From Zygnema cylindricum (lineage: Eukaryota > Streptophyta > Zygnematophyceae > Zygnematales > Zygnemataceae), in NCBI GenBank assembly GCA_037447655.1, contig JBBHKE010001178.1, forward strand, positions 122,001 through 186,000: a DNA stretch of 64,000 nucleotides, in the 5' to 3' direction. The translations under genes were made by a program, and so were the position numbers. Below are positions 18,733-30,734 of this stretch, one piece after another; within the stretch, counting starts at the first letter, position 1; each line of letters starts with the position of its first letter. Below the pieces are notes generated by a model, which saw only the letters and a list, made by a program, of their open reading frames with translations, made no database searches and had not been told where the DNA came from.

Positions 18733-21700
18733 CGTTTCCCGTATCTTCAGGTTGCAGTTTCAGCGTTACATTGGTCAGAACTTCATTTGCCTTGTCTCCA
18801 TCTTCTCTTTCACTCTTTTTTTGGTTGATCACCTCAAGTGTCTTCCATTTTAACATCCCTCTCCTTCTGTCCTTTTCTGTCGGTAATTCCTTTCCCTTGA
18901 CTCTTGCCGCTGCCTCTACTCCATTCTCTACCCTTCCCTCAATCCGTTTCTCTGCCCGTTTATCTTCCCCTTTCTCTGGCATTATCTCTACCCCTCCCTT
19001 TGATATCTCTTTCTCTACCTCTCTCTTTGCTACCTCTTTCTCTTCCTCTACCCAATACTCCATCCCTTTCTCCACCTGTTTCTCTACCTCATTCTCTACC
19101 CATGTCCCAACCTCATTCTCTACCATCTTCTCCACCCTTTCCTCTACCCCTTCCTCCAACTTTTCTACCACTTTCCCTAACAATTGCCCTACTCCACTTT
19201 TTGACCTTTTCCCTAAGCCTACCTCTCCCTTGTTCTCTAAATTCTTTAGAAGTCGGACTAAAGGCTGACAGCCACTGGATCTCGCGTCGTCGATTGGACG
19301 ATTGCCCCAACGATCCTCAGCCGTTGGATTTGCTCCATAACTTAAAAAAAGTTTAGCGACAAGGAAAAAACCTTCGGAAGCCGCTACATGTAAGGGAGTC
19401 CGTAAATCATAATTTGTAACGTTCGGATTCACACCATACAAAAGAAGTTGCTGGAAAACCACTCAAAAAGAAAGAAAAAAAAGCCAGAACAGAACCGAAA
19501 AGATACTCCGGTGTCAAAAGCCAACAAAACTCGAAAAGACAAAACTGTGATCTTCACTTCCTTCACTTTTTTCTTCACTCTCCTTACTCCTGCTTTTTTG
19601 AATACCTCCAAAAGGTCTATTTGTATAACCAGACATATTAGATATTATTATTAGTGCTGTGTATCGGTAGCCATTTGCCGATAACCGTCCTATCGATAAT
19701 CGATATATTGGCACAATATATCGTTAACGGTGTTATTGCGAAGAAAAACCGGTAATATCGGTTTTTTATCGCGAAAGCACCGTTTCGATAACTATCGGCG
19801 ATAATTGTACAGTTCATACCGTACAGCTGTACGGCTTACTTCGCTGTACTAAACTTCCGTTCTTCCGTTATATAGAGTACAGAACAGATTTTCATATGTG
19901 GCATGCCATGCTACATACAGTAAAAAATATAATACAGTATATCATAAAGTACTAATATATAGCCTACTATATATATTTTTCCACTTATCGCCGATAAGGA
20001 ATTTGTTGGTCTCGGAGCGATATATTGGGACCCCTCACCGTTCGATAACCGATAACTATCGGTATCGGTTTTATCGTGATAAGTTTTTCACCGATACACT
20101 AATTATTATGTTTACTTTTCAACTTATGTCTATCTCTACACCTACAGCTCTCTTCACATAGCCCTATCATCTATCTCTAATACTCACAAACACAAAGTAA
20201 AAAATATCTAAGCTTGAAATAAGACCTTGACTAGATCCATTTCTGTCCTTCTACTATTTAAAGATGGGAAATTGAAAGCTGGGCAATGTGAAAGAAGGAA
20301 AATGTGAAAGATGGAAAATGTGAAAGATGGGAAATTTGAAAATGGAAAAAGTTGAAAGATGGAAAAAGGCAACATACTTCTAAATAAGGGACATTGCAAT
20401 AAATAACAGCATTGCAAAGCTCTCTGGCAGGTTCTGCCAAATCCAGCCTCCCTCCATTTTCCTTCAGAAGGAGAGTAACATTATTATGACTACCTCTAAC
20501 AGATTCCAGCATTGGAGTGCACCCAACATGATCTGCAAAAACAATATAATAAAGGAAGAAAGAAGAACAGATGTTATCGTTTATGTCGTCAAGAACAGTA
20601 CAGTAATATATCGCATAAGAATATCGATAAAGCCACAGTATTCGTTGGTACCTTGATTCAGTCTATATCGCCAGTAAATTTTAGCACCAGCGAATTTAAG
20701 CTGAATAACTATTTGTTTCCTTTACACTTTTTTTTTCGGTTTTTCATTGCAGTCTGAATACCGTGGCACAAAATCTGTATTTTGTGAGATTTAAGGCCCT
20801 TGCATGACACAGAATTGGCATAAAAGTGACACCAATAACAAAAAAAGCTACAGAAGTTACTAAGTTACCAATGCAGAAATAGTATCGATGATTCTAAATT
20901 AGGTACAGATGACGTGGACAATTTGTGTCCAATTGTTGAATTAATATTATTAATAATATTTTATGGCCATTGGCTAAAAAAACCAGCGCCAAGTTTTTAC
21001 ACTAAAAGCTATTGACAGAGTATCATACAGTTTTTATCGGTACTTTCTGCTCACCACATTTGAGTGGTTGAAATAAATAACAAACCAAGATTCCAAAATA
21101 CATTCATCCGTTCCCGGTATTTTACGGACACCTGTACTATTGGTTATTTTTGTATCAAATGCTGCAATACAAAACACTAAAAATGTGTCTACATTATCTC
21201 AATGTCTTTGGGATTGCTTTTAATTATAGCAGTAAAACCAATCTGGATCATTTATTGTTTTGACAACAGTGTTTGAGGTTCAAGTTTTCTGACCACAGCA
21301 CGTGAAATTGTGTTAACAATAAAAATACTTTGACAAAAATGTCGTCAACAAATAATGTCAATTAGAACATTAAAATTTGTGTCTGTACGTCTTGTATGTA
21401 TTTAAAAGCACCTCGGCAATGATAATGATCAACAAAACCATGTATCTGTTTGTGGGACGACTAACGACTCGGTATTCATGATCAGATATCACAGCAGACG
21501 ATAAAATACGAGCTTTCCGATTACATTGAAAGAGGAACATAATTTCTTACCCTTAGCGTTTACATCTACTCCACTTGCTATGAGATATTGACAGATTTCC
21601 TCAAATCCATGAGAAGCTGCAAGGTGGAGAGGAGTTCTCCCATTACAATCTGCCGAATTGGCATCCATTCCTCCTCTTATTAAAGCCATCAGATTCTCTC

Positions 21701-24700
21701 CCTCTCCTCTTGCAGCTGCATTAATTATGGTAGTGGCAAGGTGAGAATCATGCTGCTTATAGAAGAACTTCACATGATCTGGCATATGTTTCCATTCGTC
21801 AGCATTTGTATTCTGGAAAATCCCCATAACATAAAGTGTTAGAGTATGTTCTTTTATTCTAAAAATTACTGTAGTAATTTTCTCTGACAGAATATCAGCT
21901 TCCATAAACTCCTTTCGTTGGGCATATGTTGTGTTTTCATTCATTTATCGTTCAATTTCTGGAAACAAAAACACAAGTACATCTATAAAGGAGTAATGCC
22001 GCACTTGTTTTCGTCCTGATTAGATCAAAAATAATGTTGAATGGCACACCTTTCATCGCTATTAGAAGTGAATATCACCGTGAAAGCGGTATTTGTATTA
22101 ACAACATCATATTGTGATTGGTTGACACGGCTCGTTCAAGGCCAATGCCTTAGTTAATTTTATCAACACTGTTTGATAAAGTTAGTCAAAAAACCACAAT
22201 CGATTAGAGTTATTAGCTCTGATTGCGATGGAAGGTGAAGGAAATATGGATTATTATGACCTCTCACCTCCATGAGATTGCGTACAACAATTTTGCTGTC
22301 CTGAATGTAAGTATCCATAAGACTTGTGAGACTTAATTTGTCGATTCGGAGAAGACTAGTGAGTACAGTGACTCTCACATCAATTGGTTGTGGAAAGCGA
22401 CAAAGTACAGCGAGTCCTCCAAAAACCTCTCCAGGTCCTTTCAGATTTGAACTTGTTGTATTCAAAAGTTCGCTGGCAACTGTTATTTCCTATCCTCCTC
22501 AACCATCGCAAAACATTACCCTTAATGCACATTGAAAGAAGGCAGAACTCTGAAAGTATTGACACTAAAACAAAAATAGAAATTACAACGCACAGCTCCT
22601 TGCCTCCCCCTTCCCCTCCCCCTCCCCCCCTTTTAAACAAATTCATTTTTTTTCCTCCTTTTTTTCCTGCCTCCTTTTTCCTCCCTCTCAACTAGCCGAC
22701 CGTGCACCACTTTATTTGGTCTCCGGATCTTCGAGATATCACTGTTTAAAGTACTCCAGAGAGAATCGAGGCACCTGCGGTTCCTCGAAACAGAAAAAAT
22801 CCACACTAATTTTCCATAAATTCCATAACAGACCATACTAAAGGCACCGAGATTGCTATGGCGACAGTTTTGAGAACTTCCCTCTCTCTCCCTCTCTCCC
22901 CTCCCGATCCCTCTCCTTCTTTCCCTCTCCCTCTTCCATCGAATTTTGCAGTAAGGGAGCTTACCAACTGATTGATAAAATCAGGGGAGCAATTTTTGAA
23001 GAGGTGGGACTTAGCGACCAATGGCTCATAAAGTTGAATTGCCACTTTTGATTGGAAAGAGAGAGGGAGACTTTTCACCACAGGGTCATTTACGGTCTCT
23101 GATACTAGTTCGGCATGGGAACGAAGTTCACGGAGAAGTTTCTGTGGAACTGAATTTCTGTCATAGAACGAGTCAAAAAAGACAATTGAAAGTCAATTGC
23201 AAGCATTATAAACATAAAAATAGAAAATCAAAAAGAGAAAGGCATTGGTCTTGGGATCCTGGTGAAAACAGAGCAAGTATGACCTCAGAGGATTCTGGGA
23301 GAATGAGATTCACTTTATTTCTTCACATTGTGTGATGCCTTCATCCTCTCTATGTCATGGAGTGTTTATTTGTCTTGTTATGTCAGCATGTTATGTCTTG
23401 TTTTTGTTGTGTTTTGTCTAGTTTCATTGCATTTATCTTGTCTAGGTTTTGTCTGCTTTGCAAAAAAAATGTCATGTTGCATGGCATTGCCACATCAAAT
23501 CACATTTTTGTCTTACGATGTTATCGAAAATAAAAATAAAAAATAATAACACTTGTTCCTCTCTTCGTTTCAATTAGATGTTAATATGCCAATCATCAAT
23601 GGCTCATCAAACACATTCGACACAAGAAACCTGCTTTACTTGTTTAGGTGAACTAAAAAAAAACATCATTATTTCCGTAAACTATCTTTTCTCCGTCATT
23701 ATTACTACAATTGTTACCTGGCGGCCCATTTGTTGAGGTTTGATATTCGATCTCGAAACCTCTCTGCTTTGGATCCATTCACAATAAGAGCTGTTATGTT
23801 ACCGAGAAGATAGGCTCCCAGAAGCATATCCACACTAATATAAAGCATCGCAAAGAGCATTTCCCTTTCATTTACAGGGTGTATATCACCGTAGCCTGGA
23901 ATGACATCCCATCATCAGACAAGAATCACATTATAAGAGAACAAAAACATCATTCAGTTATCAGATCAGTTCGCATACATCACAAATGTTACACATTTTG
24001 GATGAAAGTGTGAACCGAATTATCCTTGGAAACTGAGATACCACACTAACTGAGACACCATACCAGCTGAGACATCGTAACTAAGATATATTCTCCTATT
24101 TTATTATGTATGAAAGATAAACATTTGAACAAATTTCAGGTTTCCACTGTCAACTTGTGCGAACGTACAAAGAGAGCTTCACTGCTCACTCGTCACGAGT
24201 GTATTCCACTACACTGCCCACTGTAATTAGACTTAATACCACATTTGGTCGCAACTTTTTTTGGCCGAAAATTATAAAATAGTGTTAACAACGCTTTTCA
24301 TGGGAGTGGACCACAATCTGCCACGTCCCTTGCACTAAATTAGTATTAAATATTCTAATTTCACATTAACACTAATAAACTCTTAACGCTAATAATGATG
24401 GGCAGTGTACTTTGTCTATATGCATACCAATGATATTGCACAGCTCACAATGGCTTTTGCGTAGAGCTCCCAAAAAAGTTGCAGTTCCATGGTCATTTCA
24501 ACTTTTCATTTCACACAGACTTTTTAAGATGGCATAAAAACATAATCATTACTGCACAAATTAGTTTTTAAATGGTAAATCCTAGTGTTGTGTATCGGCA
24601 ACAAATTTATCGCAATAACACCGATACCGATAGTTATTGGTTATCGAACGGTCAGGGATCCCGATATATCGCTCCGAGACCAGCAAATTATTTATCAACG

Positions 24701-27700
24701 ATAAGTGGAAAAAATATAGTACGCTATACTATATTACTTTATAATATACTGTATTATTGTAACAACCTGTTCCGTACTCTGTGTAACGGAATAACGGCGG
24801 TTCAGTAAGACGGAATATACTGTACATTTGTACGGTATGAACCGTACAATTATCGTCGATAATTATCGGTACCGGTGTTATCGCGATAAAAAACTGATAT
24901 TATCGGTATTTTATCGGTGATAACACCGGTGTCGATATATCGATTATCGGCAAGCCAAAAAAAGTTACATATCAATTATCGGCAAAACCTTGCCGATACA
25001 CAACACTAGTAAATCCAATAAATGGCTAAAAAATGCATGGATGAGAAGGGCCATTCATGTCAGATAAAACCCCATCAAAGAAATAAAAGGTTTTCTGCCC
25101 CAACACAATGAACAGAGAGCAAAAAAACAGAATCTGTTAAAAGTTTCAATTCAAATGCCAAGATTAAGCATCCAAAGGATACGTCAATAACAGAAACCAT
25201 AAGAAAATACATTTCAATTGAACACTCTTCTTCCTCTTTTGCTATACCTTCACTTGTACTTCAAGTTGTTGATTGCATATATTGCTATACATCCATACTC
25301 TCCATCAAACACAAGACATGCAAAAAAACATATTTAAAATTAAATGGGATCCTTGACTAATATTTCACAAAAGTAATGTGTATACATTTCGAGCATACAA
25401 ACCGATGAAATAAACTCGAAACAGCAAGTGGTAAAACAGACCTTAAGATGTAAAGAAAATTGACGTCATACCTACTGAAGCCATAGTAACAATGGACCAA
25501 TAGAGAGCCGTGACATATCGCTGGCCAAGATCCAAAGATTTAAAATCAGCATAACTAGTGTTTCCCAAAACCAGACTTCCTATCCATGATTGTGGATCTG
25601 ATGGAGAATATGGAACAGTGCATGCGAGGTAGTAGAAAAGACAAGCCGCAGTATGTGTCAGGTAAAGTTCCGTAGTTGCCAACCGTGTGATACGGACAAG
25701 GAAATAGTTAAGTCGAGTGTCTTTTTCCAACCTACACAAGTTCAATACAGGTTATTTGTATATTGTTGTTGGCTGTTGTTGGTATTTCATGCATTTAATG
25801 ATTGTGTCATATAAATTGTATTCAATAATGGGTATATATCATGACCAATGTTTGGTACAAGACGTGTTCAAGGTTTTTTGAAGTCTCTTTGTGAACAAAA
25901 AGAGAGATAGCACCTCAAACAACTTCTGATACTGATCTCTTTTCAAAACAGCAAAATCACGAATGTTTATGCGATTTTAAAATTATTTTTGACAGGCAAA
26001 GGCAAAAAATTACATACTCCTTGAACAGACGTAACAAATGTCGAACTCGATATATTCGGAACCAATTAAAAAACCGAAACACTTCCCGTTTTCCCGAAAT
26101 CTGTCCATTGCCACAAAGAAACACATTAGGGAGAAAAATCAAAAATGTTATGTCAACAGAAAACAAGTTAATGACCAGACTACCTACAGTAAATGTGGCT
26201 GTTAAAGTAGGCAAAAGGAATTCTGTGCTAGAATCCCTCGCCTTTCAACAGTTAGTCAAACAAAAAACAGTGTAAAGAAGCAGTTTTTCCATTCCATATA
26301 CTAGCTTATATCACACTAATATCAGCTCCACATAGACACTGAATTCACATAGTAGATGAATGAATCTGCAACTTCTAAATACACACTGTCAATTGTGAGA
26401 AATGAATCTAAAGTGCGTAATAACTACAGAATTGACTTTTCATTGAAATCCATTAATTGCAATTTTTTGTCCAATTATGTTAGCTCAGAGGGGATCAACT
26501 ACATGTATGGAAAAAAATACCAGTCATGTGAACATACCTTGTAAAATACGTCCCATGGCAAAATAGACAAAATGTCAAAAAGAAAACCCCGTGAAATATA
26601 TCTGCCTCAAAAAATAAGTTAGTGACAATTATTGGCATTTTGTGACATAACACATGGAGCATAATGCGGCGACTTTACAAAATGCCAAAAAGTTTATACA
26701 AGTGGAGAATATGACAGGTTCCTGACCCCCTTTTTTTCCCTTTAGAAAAAGAACACTGCGCGATAGAGCTATGTGCCAAATATTTACTGCAAATACAAAC
26801 TTTTTCAGGTTCAGTGCAGAAAAGCCCAAGTTAACAACACAAAGAAACAACTAAGTGAAGTAAAAAAAAAAGGTCCATGTTGTAACTCGTCAGGGCCATA
26901 ATACCGTTTTCCAACCACTTTTTTCAGCAGTCGCCCATTGCCCTCAAGACACAAGAAAGCACCTGTTAGACTCTAAAGTCACATCAACCGACATTCCATT
27001 CTTACTTTCCAATCTAGTTTTTCTAGACCTGTCTCCACTAATTGATGGCTTTCCAAGACTCACCGATAAGCAATCAACTTATGGTCATCGACCAATCGAA
27101 GTGTTTTTCCATCTCTATATGCTACATGGAAGGTCACGAAGATATCCACCAGGAATACCACATTGAAGCAAGAGTCCATAATCTCACACCATTTCGGCAG
27201 ACCAGTGTCCTTGAAGAACCCAAACTCCAATGGAGTGGCAAAGGATGAATAGGCCGCGAAGATCATCACTATTTGCAGCCACACAGTGTAGCTTCTGATA
27301 AGGCCCTGGAAAAAACCGTGTCAATGTTTGGAAATTTGCGATGACTACATGGTCACAGCATAGACACCTGATTACAGTAAACTATGTATGGAGACGTAAA
27401 AAAGAGTCCTGAATGACAATGAATATAAAGTACAGACCTTTAAGGGAACATGTTTTGATAACGTCATAATGTTATCCTGTTCATCGTCAGTAGGGTGGCT
27501 GTCTTATGGCTTTAACCTAAATTTCTTGCATCTGTTTAATTCGAACATGGATAGGTGTGGGTTGCAACTAATTATAAAGAAGTGTAACAACCATAAGTAT
27601 AGAGCAGCAATGACAACACAAAAAAAGCTCAAATGGTCCACAGAGAATGAAAATGGTACACAAGTGGATTGCAATTGAAAAGTTGCAATGCCAGGTTGAA

Positions 27701-29013
27701 GCATGTCACATGTCGGTTTACAACCTAGTGTTTTTGTTGAGGTTTGCATTCGAGTAACCTTCAGTTCTAATAAAACCCGTTCTTTTAGCTCGTCAAAACC
27801 AGCTGCTGGTTTAGGAATGCCAGATTTTTTCAGCCTTGTTTGATGTAATGCTCTAATAAGTTTGAACCGAACTGGAACAGACCTCTTTTTTGGGTCCACA
27901 TACATTTGAATCCCCCCTATCATACAAGGATTATAGTCCAAGTATCTTGCTCAAACAAGCAGGTCCAATTTTTTAACAGTAATTGCTCCCGGTTTATGTG
28001 CTACTTTTTAAAGATGAAATTCAAAATTAGAGTCACATTCTAAAGATAGTATTCGCGGAAGTATTCAGCAGTAGACATTCAGACCTCTCTATGCCATTTG
28101 TGTGTGTTAAGCCATTTGTTTTTTGAAGTGCAACATAGGCCAGCAATCTCAAAGGGATTTCATAGAGCGTGTAAAAATTACAAAAGTACACAAAAATGCG
28201 ACAGTCAACTCTTAATCGACCAGTTTAAACCTAACTATTAAACTACATCTAGAACGAAGGATGACTCTTCATCCCTGATTGTTGAATTAAGGTGGACCTT
28301 GGTACTGCTACATTTCAAACCTAAAAGGTGTACTTTTGCAGTGTATCAATGTACCAGAAAATATTGGCCACTGTATAAAAAATAATAATACAAAAACAAC
28401 ATGAACTATTTCGTGACAATTTTTCCAAAACCAGTAAATAACAACTGGTTTCACTTTTTTACCACCTACAAGAAGTAAAAAACCAATACATATAGCAATT
28501 TAATACCTTTGATTGCGTGATTGTCAAACCCTCGAAATTCTCAATTTTAAAGTACTACAAAATGACATGAACCGCTTAGATAACTAGTGATTAAACGGAA
28601 AAACTAGTTTTATTAACGTTATTTTATCGTTCAAGGCCAAAAAAAAACCCGCCGTCAAATAAGTGTCATTAACCTTGATAGGGATAGTGAGCACAATTAA
28701 AACGTTTTTCCATACACACTAAGCGTACATATCCCCATATAATTAACCTTTCAAGCGACGGCCAGCATAGTAAAAACGTTTTTAGCCTACAGAAAACACA
28801 CCTATTATCGGGCCTTATAATTTTGCGGCGCATAGGCTTTACAGAAAATAATGCAACACTCTTGGAAACCTCAATCTTAAAGTCTCGGCGGCGACTTCTC
28901 GCCTCATTTTCAGAATCTGTCGTGTCATTCTCTGGTTGGATTTCGTCACTTGAAGATGTCTCAGAGTACTTCGACAGTTTGCGAGCGGTTTCAACGGATT
29001 TGTGAGTGTCCAT
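18733..29013 (-). CDS. SKOR/GORK-type outward-rectifying Shaker K+ channel (CNBD irregular, 3' end missing)
   Basis: A plasma-membrane voltage-gated K+ channel. Minus-strand exons: 29013-28802, 27294-27064, 26179-26018, 25731-25472, 23895-23718, 23157-22965, a doubtful piece near 22774-22687, 22479-22268, 21812-21551, 20532-20378, 19450-18733. Visible in order: cytosolic N-terminus ending IIRPDNR; S1 (MIFAAYSSFATPLEFGFF); S2; S3; basic S4 (FNWFRIYRVRHLLRLFKE); LEKDTRLNYF; S5 with THTAACLFYYLA; pore with WSIVTMASVGYGD (filter GYGD); S6 with LGAYLLGNITALIV; C-linker; second half of the cyclic-nucleotide-binding fold; ankyrin repeats (GRTPLHLAASHGFEEI, LRTPLHVAASEGFFLVA). The VTMASVGYGDIHPVNEREM and LEKDTRLNYF segments are those of the SKOR/GORK outward rectifiers rather than the AKT/KAT inward rectifiers. 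After the ankyrins comes a long K/E-rich stretch. The usual C-terminal KHA domain was not found. Most exon phases agree. Confidence 0.88.
19652..20101. mobile_element. hAT-like MITE, family B (copy 1, in a channel intron)
   Basis: A 450-bp element starting TAGTGCTGTGTATCGG and ending CCGATACACTA, with an exact 8-bp target duplication ATTATTAT (19644-19651, 20102-20109). The interior is a run of short palindromic words such as ATCGATAATCGATAT and CCGATAACTATCGG. It lies in the intron between the last two channel exons. No coding capacity. Confidence 0.85.
22047..22237. mobile_element. Possible degenerate MITE related to the TA-flanked family
   Basis: Ends CACCTTTCATCGCTATTAG and its approximate complement around 22237, similar to the TA-flanked family, but the flanks are not TA on both sides. 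It lies in a K+-channel intron. Confidence 0.35.
24212..24407. mobile_element. TA-flanked MITE, short subfamily (CACTGCCCA termini)
   Basis: A 196-bp element with termini CACTGCCCACTGTAATTAG and CACTGCCCATCATTATTAG (complement strand), flanked by TA at 24210-24211 and 24408-24409. It sits in the intron between channel exons 5 and 4. The interior (TGCCACGTCCCTTGCACTAA) is shared with copies at 36303-36496 and 59985-60401. Confidence 0.8.
24583..25008. mobile_element. hAT-like MITE, family B (copy 2, in a channel intron)
   Basis: A 426-bp element with termini TAGTGTTGTGTATCGGCAA / TTGCCGATACACAACACTA and an exact 8-bp target duplication GTAAATCC (24575-24582, 25009-25016). Same family as 19652-20101, in another intron of the same gene. 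Confidence 0.9.
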
Positions 29014-29233
29014 AGAAAATTGTCACGTGCAATTTTCTTATTTCTTAATTATAGCCTTGACCAGAAATCTAGATAATCTTTTCCATTCAGTCAAAGAATG
29101 ATAAGGCTCGAGAGAGAGAGAGAAAAGTAAGCAGAGAGAGAAAGAGAGAGAGAGTGTGAGAGGAGAGAGAGGCGGAGAGAAGCATTCGCAGGAACGATCG
29201 AAAGTTCAAAACCATGAATACTACAGTGTAGTA
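29014..29233 (-). promoter_or_regulatory. Upstream region of the K+ channel gene
   Basis: Immediately 5' of the channel start codon on the minus strand. It holds a GAGA-rich stretch (about 29108-29182), which reads as a CT-rich leader in the sense of the gene. No convincing TATA box. Confidence 0.35.
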
Positions 29234-29450
29234 ACATCGTGCATCGCTATTAGCGTTAATATCTTTTCCGCCACTTAAAACATCTTTTCTCCGTACACAG
29301 TCGTCCGATTTTCAGACGGAGACCGACAGTCGGAAGGTGTAAATCTTACCTTTAAATCGCAACCGTCAGATCCATAATCTGACAGGTGTGTACGGAGAAA
29401 AGTTGTTTTACTGGCAAAAGAAACATTAACACTAATAGCGATTCACGGTG
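29234..29450. mobile_element. TA-flanked MITE, medium subfamily (copy 1 of the cluster)
   Basis: About 217 bp. The left terminus is decayed (ACATCGTGCATCGCTATTAG); the right terminus is CTAATAGCGATTCACGGTG followed by TA. The interior has the subfamily hallmark CGCCACTTAAAACATC and CTCCGTACACA words in inverted arrangement. The right end and flank are repeated once more in tandem (to 29482). Confidence 0.75.
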
Positions 29451-29659
29451 TACCCTCCTAATAGCGATTCACGGTGTACCCTCCTCATCACACGACAAGC
29501 TTTCTGGTGAAAACGTGAAAGTGGCGAGGGGGATAAGAACGTCTGTACGGCCAATCATTGCATTTTCTTTCTTTTCTTTTTTCCTGCAGCCAGCTCACGG
29601 AGTCTGCGGCGGGCGTCGCACTTTGCGGATAGACTCTCCGCCGTGCGTCGGGTACAGTA

Positions 29660-29877
29660 CACCGTGAATCGCTATTTAGCGTCAATGTTTTTTTTGCCAC
29701 TTAAAACATCTTTTCTCCGTACACACTTGTTGGAATTTCAATTTGAGACCGCCAATCGGACGCTGAGAATGTTACCTTTCAATCGCAACCGTCAGATTCA
29801 CAATACTACAAGTGTGTACGGAGCAAAGATTTTTTAATTGGCGAAAAAAACATTGACGCTAATAGCGATTCACGGTG
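29660..29877. mobile_element. TA-flanked MITE, medium subfamily (copy 2)
   Basis: 218 bp with termini CACCGTGAATCGCTATTTAG and its complement, and TA on both sides (29658-29659, 29878-29879). Nearly the whole element is an imperfect palindrome (TTTTCTCCGTACACA near one end, TGTGTACGGAG near the other). Confidence 0.85.
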
Positions 29878-29884
29878 TACAGTA

Positions 29885-30104
29885 CACTGCGTATCGCTGT
29901 TTCGTGTTGATCTTTTTTCGCCACTTAAAACATATTTCTTCCGTGCACACGTGTCAAAATATTATTTTGACGGTATAGATTGAGAGATACGATATCTCAC
30001 CTTTCGATAAGCGGTCTCCAATCGGAAATTTGGGACTAGTGTACACTTGGAGAAAAAAGGTTTTAGCTACAAAATAAAGATCGGCAGGATAGCGATACAC
30101 TGTG
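29885..30104. mobile_element. TA-flanked MITE, medium subfamily (copy 3)
   Basis: 220 bp with termini CACTGCGTATCGCTG and CACAGTGTATCGCTATC (complement), and TA flanks at 29883-29884 and 30105-30106. It begins seven bases after copy 2 ends. Confidence 0.8.
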
Positions 30105-30121
30105 TAATGTACTGTACTGTA

Positions 30122-30329
30122 CACCGCGAATCGCTATTAGCGTTAACAAACATTTAGTGTTAAAAAACAAATAGTGTGATTGACGCTAATTGGGAATTTG
30201 GGGATATTCAAGGAAATCAGTCACTCTAATTTTGTTTTTAGGGTTTTTTTAAACACTCTATTTAAAAATTTGGGTAAAAATTTAGGGGCGCCGAATTAGC
30301 GTGATTAACGCTAATAGCGATTCGCGGTG
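30122..30329. mobile_element. TA-flanked MITE (copy 4)
   Basis: 208 bp with near-perfect termini CACCGCGAATCGCTATTAGC and its complement, and TA flanks (30120-30121, 30330-30331). It is surrounded by GTACT repeats. Confidence 0.85.
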
Positions 30330-30726
30330 TACTGTACTGTAATTTCGTGAAGTGTACTTTTTGGCCCGACAAAAGACTTTGGCGCCCGTCTACTTTCTTT
30401 TGTGTCAGAAGAGTACTACTGTACTGTACTGTACTGCACCGTACTGACTTTCGGTACAAAACAAAAAAAAAGAATGAGTGGCCGCGCCCAATCGCTCCTG
30501 ACCTAAAAGTGCCATTTTGAAAACTCCCGGCAAGTAAATATTTCGTGCGACTATCGTATTTTTTGCAGTCGTACGATATTTTCACCAACGTGAAACATTT
30601 GTTTCGTGCCTGGACTGCGCCCGAAAAACTCGCACGTGTAAAACAACCTACGACCGATTCCGCCCTCGTTCGCTCAAATCTTCCTGCGACGCCTTTTGCG
30701 ACGCCCAAACCGTCGCATACTGCATC

Positions 30727-30734
30727 TATAAATA
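30727..30734 (+). promoter_or_regulatory. TATA box upstream of the hnRNP F/H-like gene
   Basis: TATAAATA in a good plant core-promoter setting, followed about 45 bp downstream by a CTT-rich leader (30775-30860), as is usual for plant 5' untranslated regions. Confidence 0.5.

Noticed and set aside
18771-19356. Plus-strand frames of 150-165 codons (Ser/Phe/Thr/Pro-rich)
   Set aside because: Antisense of the K/E-rich last exon of the K+ channel; the minus frame continues directly from clear ankyrin repeats.
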